Positions 38,747-49,002 of a DNA stretch of 64,000 nt are shown piece after piece. The DNA comes from a cyanobacterium endosymbiont of Rhopalodia gibberula (GTDB lineage: Bacteria; Cyanobacteriota; Cyanobacteriia; Cyanobacteriales; Microcystaceae). The notes beneath the pieces are model-generated. The model was not told the DNA's origin. It ran no database searches and saw only the letters and a program-made list of their open reading frames with translations. Location: assembly GCF_003574135.1 (NCBI RefSeq), contig NZ_AP018341.1:1364001-1428000 (forward strand), in the 5' to 3' direction. The stretch's first letter is position 1. Each line of letters starts with the position of its first letter. The translations under genes were made by a program, and so were the position numbers.

Positions 38747-41049
38747 GCAATTCCCTCAAACTTTTGTAGCCGACTAGAACACCTTATATAAGTCGAGTGC
38801 CTGTCGATATAGATTAGTCAAAAAACTGTCTAAATTTAGTCGCAATTGACTTTAAGCCAATGAAGAATCGAAGAAAATTATACTCACCCTTATTTTTCAC
38901 CCGAACGTCGGCTATCTAATTAAGCTGACGTAAGTAATCTCGTCTGAGGAGGTTGCTCGTTTTCTGGATGTATCTCTACCAATCTTAAAACGAGAATTGT
39001 AATTCGATATTTAGCGGACCCCTCTTTGAACAAACTTGTCAGCACCAACATTTATTGCATGTGAGACGCTTCCTAGGTGAATTGAGTTGATGATAGAACC
39101 AACAAGAAACACTTTAACTGTTTCTAACAGTGAACTAACTAATGGTTACAGTCAACTAAACGGTTAAGTTCTATTTGTATTAAATTACTTCAGCTGGTTG
39201 AGTGATTTCGGTTTCGTTGGACATTAATCATTAAGGACAATCTACATGAATACTAGATTATTTTAACCTAATTAAAACCTAGTTGAAAACCTAAAGCCAT
39301 ATCATTAGCTCACTTTTAGTTTTTGGATAACGCTAATGTTACCCGATTGTTTCTATTTACATTTTCAGGTTGAGCAACTGGTGTTAATCATATTTCTTAG
39401 AATCCTATGCGTTTAGAAGTCAGATGTAACTCTATTTAATCACCCTAAGTAGACTCGTTTCCAGTTATAAGCATCATCTTAACATAGATATGTCCGTCAT
39501 TTATTTTTCTTATGTAGACTTGAAAGCTAATGTTCAAAGCATATCGTATAAACCTTTCTGAACTATTACAAGAGAAACTTGTCCCAAATCCGGTTGTAAA
39601 AACTCACTTCAACTTGAAGAAAGGAAGAAGGCAGAAAGGGAAAGGAACAAAGATTTGAGAAGGTAAGAGAAAAAGGGGGATATGAAAACCAGATCATGAT
39701 GTCATAGGTTGATACAAAGTAAGAGTGTAGACTGAGGGTGAAGAGGTTAAAGAGAAAATCTTCGCCGAACTTTGACTCAATAACAATAATATGCCGAAAA
39801 AATTTATTTTTTTCCTTTTCCCAACCAAAAGTTAAAACTATTCAGTAAGGGAAAAATTTCTTGCACCGAGTCTGTAGAATCTATTTATTGTTAAAAATTA
39901 CGAATAAAGGACTCTTTATTTTAAATAAACAAACCGTGGATTCAACAGAAGTAAGTCATCGGTATCGTTACAATTAATGTAATAGTCCTAATTTTAGTTT
40001 GGGTAGTTGTGCTCTCAATTCCTCGACCCTTCTCTAACATTTCTAATATGAACAGAAATGTCTAAACTGATAAAAGAGCTCCAAGTAGGTTAAGGTTTGT
40101 CCATTCTGGCTCTCTAAAAGTTGAAAATAGATTTCTAATCTACCACTGGACGCCCCACTAGTTAAGAATAGGTTAGTGATATTAGATTTAGTAAAAAAAC
40201 ATTATTGATAGTAGTATTCACTGTATCGATTTTTTAGATAAAAGTCACATTTTCTGTGGTTAAGTTTGTTGATAATAGTCTTTTTTATACTTTTTTTTGA
40301 TCAAGATTAAACTATCTATAAAAAAATATTGGCAGTTAAAACTACCAAGTCTAGGAAGTTGAATAGATATGAGTGTTTGGGAATTGCAAGTAGTTCAGCT
40401 TAGGCTAGAGTCGTTATAAACATAAATGGTTTAACATAGCTTTGTACTCTATCTAGAAGTTTTGACTCTTTAATTGGATGTATTAAGGTGAAATTTAAAA
40501 GATATTTACTTTTATGTATTTAAATTCTACTTAACTTGTCATGTGCGACCAAATACTTAAAGAGGAGAGAACTATAAGCAGATTTTAACTTTTTATTTTT
40601 TTGAGCAGACTAATAGTTAGTCTACTTTTCTTTGTTAAGAAAGTAAGAATCATATACATCTTTTGTCCCTAGCATAACTCCACTGTTTTAGTGACGATTA
40701 AAATATGTTTTTTTATTAACTAAACATTGCGTTATGTTTAAAAATTCTGATACGCTTATTCCTTGTGTATAGTCTTTCATGTTCTTTTTTTTATGAGCTT
40801 TAATTGAGGTAGCACTTCTTCCAATATGTTAAACTCTAATACATTGCTATTGTTAGTTCATTCCTAAAAAATGTAGAGAAAAATGTCATGATTCGGCAAT
40901 ATCTACGCATTTTTGTTAAAAATTTAAATACTCAAAGTTCTTGATATTCTGATATTTTTTAGATTTTTTCTACTAATTGTTCTTTGTTCTCGATTCCTAA
41001 CTATCAGTTTACTATCCTAAATTGACTAGCATCGTATATAACCAAAACT
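38747..41049. other. 2.3-kb stretch with unidentified fragments
   Basis: Upstream of rne, so its 5' part probably holds the rne promoter and leader. Minus-strand fragments look like decayed coding sequence: SAKYRITILVLRLVEIHPEN then EQPPQTRLLTSA (about 38935-39035), ITGNEST..D.IELHLTSKRI and LTPVAQPENVNRNNRVTLAL (about 39320-39500). They could be one pseudogene; I do not recognise it. A purine-rich block lies at 39600-39770. Near 39965-40035 a plus frame gives a hydrophobic helix (VTINVIVLILVWVVVL). Nothing intact. Confidence 0.45.
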
Positions 41050-43135
41050 ATGACCAAAGTGACTATAAACAATAACTCTTTGCTTATTGGGGGAGGACTG
41101 CTCCCGTTTCATAAAATTCGGACTGATCAAATAGTTCTGTCCATAACTGAATTACTTGACAACTTAGATTCCCAATTAACTAACTTAGAAACTAATGTAA
41201 TTCCTACTTGGAAAGGATTGGTAGAACCTTTAACAGAAATTGAAGAACGGTTGAAGTGGAGTTGGGGAATTGTCGAGCATTTAATATTCAGTTAAAAATA
41301 ATCACGAATTGCGGAAGGCTTATGAACAATCTCAACCTTATGTTGTTCACTTTACCAACAAAATTAATCAAAGTAGGTTCTTGTATAAAGCGTTTAAAGC
41401 CCTGCAAAATAGTGAGAGATGGAATACCCTAGGATCTGCCCAGAAGCGTATTGTTGAGACAGCTATCCGTGAAGCAGAACTCGCTGGGGTAGGGTTAGAC
41501 GAAGAAGACCGGGAACGATTTAATCAAATTCAATTAGAATTGGCAGAACTTTCTACTAAGTTTTATAATAATGTTTTTGATGCAACTAAAGCATTCAGAC
41601 TGAAATTAAAAACAAGACAAGAAGTTGATGGCTTACCCACTAGCTTACTAAGTTTAGCTGCTCAGACGGCTCGATCTGAAGGTGAAGAAAATGCTACCCC
41701 AGAGGCAGGACCTTGGGTTATTACACTTGATTATCCTAGTTATGTCCCTTTTTAAAAAAAAAGTAGCCAACGAGACTTACGAGAAAAAGTTTATAAAGCG
41801 TTTTTAACTCGCGCTTCTCGAGGAAATTTAGATAACAATCCCTTAATAGAACGGATTTTAAAATTACGCAAAAAAAAAGCTCAGCTATTAGGTTACAACA
41901 CTTATGCTGAAGTCAGTTTATCCCGTAAAATGGCTCCAGATGTAGAAACGGTTGAAAAACTTTTTGAAGAATTACGTAGAGTTAGTTATGAAGCGGCGGT
42001 TCAGGACTTACAAACTTTAAAAACTTTCGCTCAAACTGATGACTTAAAACACTGGAATATTAGTTTTTGGGCAGAAAAACAACGTGAAATGAAGTTTAAT
42101 TTTACTTCTGAAGACTTGCGCCCTTATTTTTCTTTACCTTAAGTATTAGACGGCTTATTTGCTTTGGCGCGACGCCTATTCGGGGTTACCATAACTCCTG
42201 CTGATGGTCAAGCCTCTGTATGGCACAACGAGGTTCGTTATTTTCAGGTTAGCAATGAATCAGGAGAGACGATTGCCTATTTTTATCTCGACCTCTATAG
42301 TCGTCCACGAGAAAAACGGGAAGGGGCCTGGATGAATGATTGTATCAGCCGGGCAAAAATCAAAACAGACGGAAGATTTTATACTAGTTTACCTGTCGCT
42401 TATCTTATCTGTAATCAAACCCCCCCTGTGAGGGAAAAACCTAGTTTAATGACCTTTGATGAAGTCACTATTTTGTTCCATGAATTTGGTCATGGACTTC
42501 AACATATGTTAACTCAAGTAGATTATCCAGGGGCATCAGGAATTAATAATATTGAATAGGATGTAGTGGAATTACCTAGTCAATTTATGGAAAATTGGTG
42601 TTATGATCGCCACACTTTATTTAGCCTAGCTAAACATTATAAAACAGGAGAAACTTTACCTGAACATTACTACGAAGAATTAGTATCTGCACGTAATTAT
42701 ATGAGTGGTTTATCCATGTTAAGTCAGTTACAATTTAGTTTTTTAGACTTAGAATTACACTATCGTTATAATCCCAATGAAAAAGAAACTCCCTCTCAAA
42801 TTCGCGATAAAATTTCTCAAAAAACAATGATTATGGACCCATTGCCAGAAGATTTATTTTTATGTACTTTTTGTCATATCTTTTCAAGAATCTATGCAGC
42901 TTGGTACTACAGTTATAAATGGGCAGAAGTATTAAGTGCAGACACTTTTGCTGCTTTTTAAGAAGTAGGTTTAGAAAATGATAAAGCCATTATGAAAGTA
43001 GATCAAAAATTTCGGGACACGGTATTAGCGTTGGGAGGAAGCATTCAGCAAATAAAAGTATTTAAAACTTTTCGAGGACGAGAACCTAAAACTGAATATT
43101 TACTAATATATCGTGGTTTACTACCGTATTTTTAA
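41050..43135 (+). pseudogene. prlC: Broken M3-family oligopeptidase A
   Basis: A full-length M3 metallopeptidase (oligopeptidase A type, about 690 residues) can be read end to end through five lesions. (1) Frameshift near 41283 after WGIVEHL. (2) Frameshift in the A-run at 41755-41763 after DYPSYVPF. (3) Stop at 42140-42142, between FSLP and VLDGLFALARRLFG. (4) Stop TAG at 42557-42559, where the family has Trp in NN.EWD. (5) Stop at 42959-42961 after TFAAF, where Glu is expected. The zinc site HEFGHGLQHM (about 42481-42510) and ELPSQFMENW are intact between lesions. The enzyme degrades peptides in the cytosol. The lesions are simple and recent-looking: most are single-base changes. Confidence 0.93.
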
Positions 43136-43342
43136 TATTAAAAATTTTGTTTTGTTTATTAAAGTTATTTATCCTCAACCACTTAAGAATCAACAACTAT
43201 TTACTCCAGAGTTAGGATAACTCCATTATTTAAAATAATTTCTGAAAGCTTGCTGTTCTTAAGCGTGAGTTTGACAGAAACTTATGGAGAGAAAAAAACA
43301 ATAGATTTACACCAAAAATAGTATTTATTGAAATAAAGTGCC

Positions 43343-43411
43343 ATGAATATAAAATGTAGTCTTGACCTTACTGAAGTATTTTGCGATCTAGACCGCTTTT
43401 TAAAAATTTGA
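43343..43411 (+). mobile_element. Insertion-sequence transposase relic, N-terminal fragment
   Basis: ATG-started frame MNIKCSLDLTEVFCDLDRFL then KI and a stop. It matches the fragment at 31200-31290 over C..DLTEVFC. It resembles the start of IS982-type transposases, but the rest of the gene is unreadable, so family assignment is tentative. Confidence 0.4.
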
Positions 43412-43854
43412 ACAGCATTGCTATTATGTTCCTTAATTAACAAATTGACAGCTTATTTTGGAGAAAAAAATGTAATTTTCGTAGGAACTTGCTCATGTTT
43501 TTTATTTCAAGTTAGAAAATTTTGATAATTACAAATAAATTTAACTTAAGATAGAATACCCTATTTTTGTTTTACCTTTGACTGTATTATTTATACTTAA
43601 TCAAGCGAAAGTGTATTTAAAGTAGGAGCTTGCTTCCTAAAACTATTTAGTTTTTTAAAAGTTTATTTATAGTTAGTTTTATTTAAATAGGCTAAAGTGA
43701 ATGAATTTAAAATGTCAGTTTATTTTGTGATAGATGTAGTTATTTCTACTTCTTAGAAGTAAACAATTAAGTAATTCAGTTATTTTGAAAACAAAAACAA
43801 GTAAGTAAGTTTCAATCAGTGCAGAACAGAAAAGTTTGTTTCAAGAACAATTGC

Positions 43855-44050
43855 TATATATTAGTCTAACTACAAAAATTAGCTAGCACAATCAGTGTAG
43901 TAAGAACTGTCAAAGTTTACTCACGATTTAAAAATTTTCTTCGGAATGAAAAGAAGAGTAGAAATATTGTTTTTTTGAAAAAATGAAAAGTAGAAAAAAT
44001 TAGAAGTTTAGCAAATTCATTAGAAAATAGATGCAAAATTATTTTTTTAA
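43855..44050 (+). repeat. Dispersed degenerate repeat, copy C
   Basis: Matches copy A over AAGAACTGTCAAAGTTTACT / CACGATTTAAAAATTTTCTTCGG and over the AGCAAATTCATTAG block, and copy B over ATATTAGTCT and AAATTAGCTAG. In one frame it reads SRFKNFLRNEKK, like copy A (SRPENFLRDE). Confidence 0.45.
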
Positions 44051-44458
44051 GTTTGTTTAGACTTACTTAACTTATGTTGTCTGTGGAGAAGTCTGTAGTG
44101 GTTTAAATTAATTGGGTAACTATTAGTATTTTAGAACTAAGAGTTCGTCACAACGCTGTCTGCCTCCAACTACCTTCCCAGAAATTTCTCAGTGCAGAGT
44201 GGATATGGAAAAGTCAAAACTTTATCTTATGATCAAAATCGGGGATTTGGGGGTTTGGTTCCTGGATGTTGTGTCTCAACTCCACAGCTTTTATTCAAGG
44301 TATTTTTTGTAGAGCACACCTTGCTAGCAATAACTTAGCTATTAACTATCTATATATAAGTTATTCTCAAGTGGACGTCATTCCTACTATTCCTTCCCGA
44401 GTAAATTATTCTAATGTGGGGATATTTATTATGATATCCGAAAGAATTTTTTTAGGGG

Positions 44459-44488
44459 TTGACAAATATTAGTCGATTTAGTTATATT
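44459..44488 (+). promoter_or_regulatory. Sigma-70-type promoter for tRNA-Asp
   Basis: Consensus TTGACA (44459-44464), an 18-base spacer and TATATT (44483-44488). The expected start is near 44495, about 13 bases before the tRNA. This is the best promoter in the window. Confidence 0.75.
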
Positions 44489-44507
44489 TATAGACGGTTT
44501 AGAAAAT

Positions 44508-44581
44508 GGGACTGTAGTTCAACTGGTTAGAGCACCGCCCTGTCACGGCGGAAGTTGCGGGTTCGAGCCCCGTCAGTCCCG
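44508..44581 (+). tRNA. trnD-GUC: tRNA-Asp (GUC)
   Basis: 74-base cloverleaf: GGGACTG pairs with CAGTCCC, D-arm with AACTGGTTAGAGCA, anticodon stem CCGCC/GGCGG around CTGTCAC (GTC), T-arm GCGGGTTCGAGCCCCGT. Discriminator G at 44581. No CCA is encoded. Confidence 0.98.
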
Positions 44582-46415
44582 TATAAACAAAACTTACTTA
44601 AAAAAAACTGTCTGTTCGTGGACGTTTCTTTGTTGTCTCTAGGTATATAGTTGAAGTGTGAGTGCTTCCTGACAAATTGCGCAAATGTATAGCGTAGGCT
44701 TTCTTAGTTCAAAATTAAGATTTTACTGCTTCACCAGTCTTTCCTAGATAGAAAATGTTGTCATTTATTTGCCCTCGTTCAGATACTTTACTAGGTCAGC
44801 ATTAAAGATTGTTCATTGACTATAATGTATATATATCATTTTTAACTACCAAAAAAACTGTTTCGGACTTCTTAAGATTATTGATTATCTGGCACAACTT
44901 AGAAACACTCGTTCCCACTGGCTAGAGCGGCGGATTTTGCACCTCAATTTTAGCTTGTTTCTGGGAGTTGATTGACTTGTTCTATGTAAGTTTTCTTAAC
45001 TTCATCGTTAAGCTCTTACTCTGCTCCGATTTCAAAGTTAAAATATTTCGGATACTCTTCTACAATTTAATACATTTAGTTTATTTTATAGCGAGAGGTT
45101 GACCGGATGGGAGCTAACTTTGTTTAAGTCTTGATTATCTTTACTGAATAAAGTCGCACGACATCGTTTCCAAAATACTTTTCAATACTTTGACTTTTAT
45201 GAATTAATTTTAACAAATGATTGTCCAATTTTTTATTGATATCTACAAAATTTTAGTAACAACTATTTATAAAATAAAATTTTTATTCTATCAAGAAAAA
45301 TAATGGTTCCTTAAAAAGAAGCCTAACTATATTCATGTAGCATAATTTGGACAGAGACATCAAGTTAAAACTTCTGAGAATTTTAGTCAAAAATAATCCT
45401 ATTTATCGAGGAAACTCATCTTCTTTTTTATCTATTATATTTATAATTATAGAAAAACTAATATTACCCAAAATTACTAATAAATCAACTTAAATTTATT
45501 TTCTTAAAAAGTTCTCCAATAATTATATTATCAATACCTAAAGCTTAACCTAATCAGGTTAATTATTAATTTAAATATTTTGAGTAAATAAACAGTTTGA
45601 TAAGTTTTCCTTAGTCAGAAATAATTCACATTGTCATAAGTAAATTTTAAAATCTTTTAGATAAACAATTACAGCCTGAATATCGTGATTTAGCAAAACA
45701 TACAAGAGTAGAGGTGTAAGTGATACTCAGCCATTGATTTGCTCATAAGAGCTACGACTACTTTTTTTTATTCTACCAGTTTTCTACTTTTTATTTTTAG
45801 TAAAATATTTATATTTTCAGATAGCTTATATTTAAGTTTATCTATCAATACATAATTTCTAGTACATAGGATAGTCAATTGGATTCTATCTCAGAAACCT
45901 AAAATCTTTTTCTAAAAAACGTAGGATTTTTATCTCCTCATAGCAACATAATTTCCTATGTTTATCAAATAAATTTACCCACTGATTCTGTCCGCTAACT
46001 AACTTTATTATCTGATGCTGTACTCAATAGTGTCACAAGGATAGAAGTTACTACTAACTTATCAATAAATTTTAGCTTCGCAGCTATTGACCATAACGAC
46101 ACCTACAAAAAAACTGACGCTACTTAGACTGCCTTAGTATCCAGTGATTTTGTTCGATCAAACAAAATACTCCTCCAGTTTTCAACTCTTTAATCATTCT
46201 TAGTTCAGAAGTGACTTTAGCTTTTATTTAGAACTTCTAAGGGTAAATCAACAGAAGCTAAATTTGATAGGAAAAACAACTAAATTTACAAAAATAAATA
46301 TTATTAATATTCACCTCTATATATTTAATATTTCTTTAACAAGAAAGCATAATTTTCACTACTTTAAAAAAATAAATTGTCTGTACTTCTAAGAGGTAAA
46401 AATTATATAATATAT
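44582..46415. other. 1.8-kb gene-free stretch
   Basis: No intact gene. Short protein-like minus-strand pieces occur near 44650-44770 (SERGQINDNIFYLGKTGEAV) and 44930-45060 (ELNDEVKKTYIEQVNQLPET), and a plus-strand piece near 46065-46180 (AIDHNDTYKKTDAT, then TALVSSDFVRSNKILLQFST). I recognise none of them. A small TTAACCT/AGGTTAA hairpin is at 45545-45562. Confidence 0.45.
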
Positions 46416-47009
46416 CTATATTTTCAAAAAAAAGTCAACCTGTTGATACAATGCATCTGGAGTCAAAGAATTATCTAAAACAACATCAGCTAAAGTAATT
46501 TTTTTTTCTAAAGATATTTGACTTTTTATTCTTTTTATAGCCTGTTTTTTAGTCATTTTATTGTTCTTTATGAGTCTCTTAATTTGTTTATCGTAAGAAC
46601 AGTAGACAACCCAAATTTCTGTTACCAAACTAGTTAATTCAGCTTCAAAAAGTAGAGGAATAGATAAAATAATTATTGAAGATTTTAATCGACTTATTTC
46701 TTTTTCAAATTTATTTCTAATAAAAGGATGGATTTTGCTTTCTAACCATTGTCTTTCTTCTGAATTATTGAAAATAATATCTCCTAATATCTGACGATTT
46801 AATTGTCCATCGGGTAACTTAATCAATTGTCCATAGCGAATAAAAATTTCTTGCAAGGTTGGGGAATTTGGTTGGACAGCTTCTCTAGCATAAATGTCAG
46901 CATCTAAAATAGGAATTTTATAAATCTTATTAATGTAATTAGAAACTGTAGTTTTTCCGGTGGCAATTCCTCCGGTTAATCCAATAATTCTTTGTGACTT
47001 CGTACTCAT
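46416..47009 (-). CDS. coaE: Dephospho-CoA kinase
   Basis: 197-residue CoaE, the last enzyme of coenzyme A synthesis, which phosphorylates the 3'-OH of dephospho-CoA. P-loop IGLTGGIATGKTTVS (9-23), the DADIYAREAV substrate segment (about 36-45), HPFIRNKFEKEI and the lid/adenine region are present, with IPLLFEAEL (about 117-125) as the family's conserved hydrophobic strand plus acidic pair. ATG at 47009. It is divergent from the zinc-ribbon gene, with about 110 bp for two promoters. Complete and expected to be essential. Confidence 0.93.
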   Translation of the reverse strand: MSTKSQRIIGLTGGIATGKTTVSNYINKIYKIPILDADIYAREAVQPNSPTLQEIFIRYGQLIKLPDGQLNRQILGDIIFNNSEERQWLESKIHPFIRNKFEKEISRLKSSIIILSIPLLFEAELTSLVTEIWVVYCSYDKQIKRLIKNNKMTKKQAIKRIKSQISLEKKITLADVVLDNSLTPDALYQQVDFFLKI

Positions 47010-47122
47010 TTTTTATCCCTATATCTTTAGCAGGTTTAATGTTACAGTCAAGTCTATCTTGTATCTTTCTGGTATAAATCTCAGCTATCCTAGAGAAAAG
47101 GAGTATTGGTAAGAAAAAATTT

Positions 47123-47530
47123 ATGAATTTATCAATCTGCCCTAAATGTGAGGGGAATTTAGAAAAAGTTATCTATGAAGAGACCGAAGTGGAGCGATGT
47201 TGCAAATGTCGGGGAATTTGGTTTGACTCTTTAGAAGCTGAACAGCTAAAAAATCTCAAAGGTTCTGAGACTATAGACCTAGGAAATTTTCAAGAGGAGA
47301 GTCCATCAAAATCATTACAAAAAAAAGTGAATTGTCCTCGATGTCAAGTCCCAATGCTCAAAATATTTGATTTTGACGAATATCCCCTTTGGTATGAAAC
47401 TTGTTTAGAATGCCATGGTCTTTGGTTTGATGCAGGGGAGTTTCAACAATTTAAACAGAATTTTCAGCAAAAAGGATACCTAGCTCGAGCTATGAAAATC
47501 CTACGTTTAAAAAAAAATGCGTTACCATAG
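47123..47530 (+). CDS. Double zinc-ribbon (zf-TFIIB) protein
   Basis: 135 residues built from two zf-TFIIB-type ribbons. The first has CPKCEGNL (6-13) and CCKCRGIWFDSLE (about 26-38); the second has CPRCQVPM (about 71-78) and CLECHGLWFDAGEFQQF (about 93-109). Each ribbon has two CxxC pairs and the G-x-W-F-D signature, so two zinc ions are expected. A basic tail follows (MKILRLKKNALP). Proteins of this kind are widespread in cyanobacteria with no fixed role. ATG start. It lies 105 bp before the cysteine desulfurase gene on the same strand and may be co-transcribed. Confidence 0.8.
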   Translation: MNLSICPKCEGNLEKVIYEETEVERCCKCRGIWFDSLEAEQLKNLKGSETIDLGNFQEESPSKSLQKKVNCPRCQVPMLKIFDFDEYPLWYETCLECHGLWFDAGEFQQFKQNFQQKGYLARAMKILRLKKNALP

Positions 47531-47635
47531 AGAATGGGGAAGCAATATCTTGCAGCACTGAAGTAGTAGCGTTTGCTGCTAGCCTTGAACAGGGCTCAAC
47601 AGGCTGTTGGCAATTCCGAGCGGTTTAGATTAGTT

Positions 47636-48796
47636 ATGTCCCAACGTCCCATTTACCTAGACTGTCATGCCACAACTCCCATGGATGAGCGAGTACTAGA
47701 GGCGATGATGCCTTATTTTACTCAATATTTCGGTAACTCTTCAAGTGCCTCTCATATTTATGGATGGGAAAGCGAAGCGGCTGTTAAGAAGGCTAGAAAG
47801 ACCCTAGCGGACGCCATCAATTGTCGTCCCGAAGCAATTATTTTTACCAGTGGTGCAACAGAAGCTAACAATTTAGCAATCAAAGGAATTGCTGAAGCTT
47901 ATTTCAATAAAGGACAACACATCATTACCGTTCAAACTGAGCATAGAGCAGTGTTGGATCCATGCCATTATTTGGAAACACTAGGGTTTGAAGTCACCTT
48001 TCTACCTGTTCAAAAGAACGGATTAATCGATTTAGATGAATTAGAAAAAGCCATTCGTCCTGAGACAATTTTACTGTCAGTCATGGCGGCTAATAATGAG
48101 ATTGGGGTAATTCAACCTTTAGCAGAAATTGGACAAATTTGTCATGCTCATCAAGTTTTGTTCCATAGCGATGCAGCACAGGCAATCGGAAAAATTCCTT
48201 TAGATGTCCAAACGATGAACTTAGATGTTATGTCTTTAACTGCCCACAAAGTTTATGGACCCAAAGGCATTGGGGCATTATATGTCCGCAGTCGTAATCC
48301 TAGAGTGCGCTTGGCTGCCCAGTTGCACGGAGGTGGACAGGAAAAAGGAGTACGATCAGGAACCCTCTACACTCCCCAAATTGTAGGGTTTGCTAAAGCT
48401 GTGGAATTGGGATTAGAAGAGATAGAGTCTGAGGGAAAACGTCAAAGTCAATTGCGCAATCACCTTTGGCATCGATTAAGTCAACTAGACGGTGTTCATC
48501 TTAATGGTCATCCCACTCAACGGTTACCAGGTAACCTTAACATTAGCGTTGAAAAGGTTGATGGAGCTGCCTTATTACTAGGATTACAGTCAATAGTAGC
48601 AGTATCTTCAGGGTCTGCCTGTTCTTCGATGGGAACAACTCCTTCTCATGTTCTTCTAGCTTTAGGACACAAGGATTCCCTAGCTTATGCTTCCTTGCGC
48701 TTTGGACTAGGGCGATTTACCACCACGCAAGATATTAAGCAGGTGAGTAAATCAACAATGAATATCATTAAGTCTTTACGTCAAACCACTATTTGA
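47636..48796 (+). CDS. iscS: Cysteine desulfurase (NifS/IscS type)
   Basis: 386 residues from ATG 47636 (MSQRPIYLDCHATTPMD); the frame is open further up to 47573 but the extension is not conserved. It is a class V PLP enzyme that takes sulfur from cysteine for Fe-S clusters and tRNA thiolation. Seen: FTSGATEANNLAIKG, TEHRAVLDPC, HSDAAQAIGK, the PLP lysine in LTAHKVYGPKG (about residue 204), GGGQEKGVRSGT, and the active-site cysteine in VSSGSACSSMGTTPSHVLLA (about 330). The short Cys-loop context is that of group I (NifS/IscS) enzymes. Which isoform it is, housekeeping or nif-linked, cannot be told here. Confidence 0.9.
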   Translation: MSQRPIYLDCHATTPMDERVLEAMMPYFTQYFGNSSSASHIYGWESEAAVKKARKTLADAINCRPEAIIFTSGATEANNLAIKGIAEAYFNKGQHIITVQTEHRAVLDPCHYLETLGFEVTFLPVQKNGLIDLDELEKAIRPETILLSVMAANNEIGVIQPLAEIGQICHAHQVLFHSDAAQAIGKIPLDVQTMNLDVMSLTAHKVYGPKGIGALYVRSRNPRVRLAAQLHGGGQEKGVRSGTLYTPQIVGFAKAVELGLEEIESEGKRQSQLRNHLWHRLSQLDGVHLNGHPTQRLPGNLNISVEKVDGAALLLGLQSIVAVSSGSACSSMGTTPSHVLLALGHKDSLAYASLRFGLGRFTTTQDIKQVSKSTMNIIKSLRQTTI

Positions 48797-49002
48797 CCAT
48801 AATGTTCGGTAACAAATAGATGCGGTGTACTAGCTTACCTAATTTACCTGATTAAATCAATGTTACACTAAACCTAATAATGCCTCTTCAAAAGAAACGG
48901 TTTTGGTTGATTTATCCTTGTTGAAGACCTATTAGTTAAAGTCTTTGTTAAAGTTACAGTACGGCATAAGTTTTCAGTAAAACCAATGATTAAGATGAGC
49001 TA

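Larger units (their letters stand above)
43136..44458. other. Stretch with IS and repeat relics
   Basis: Contains a transposase N-terminal fragment (43343-43411) and dispersed repeat copy C (43855-44050). The open frame at 44266-44472 shows no recognisable feature. No intact gene. Confidence 0.5.

Noticed and set aside
44266-44472. Plus-strand 68-codon open frame before tRNA-Asp
   Set aside because: No family resemblance, and its end overlaps the tRNA promoter.
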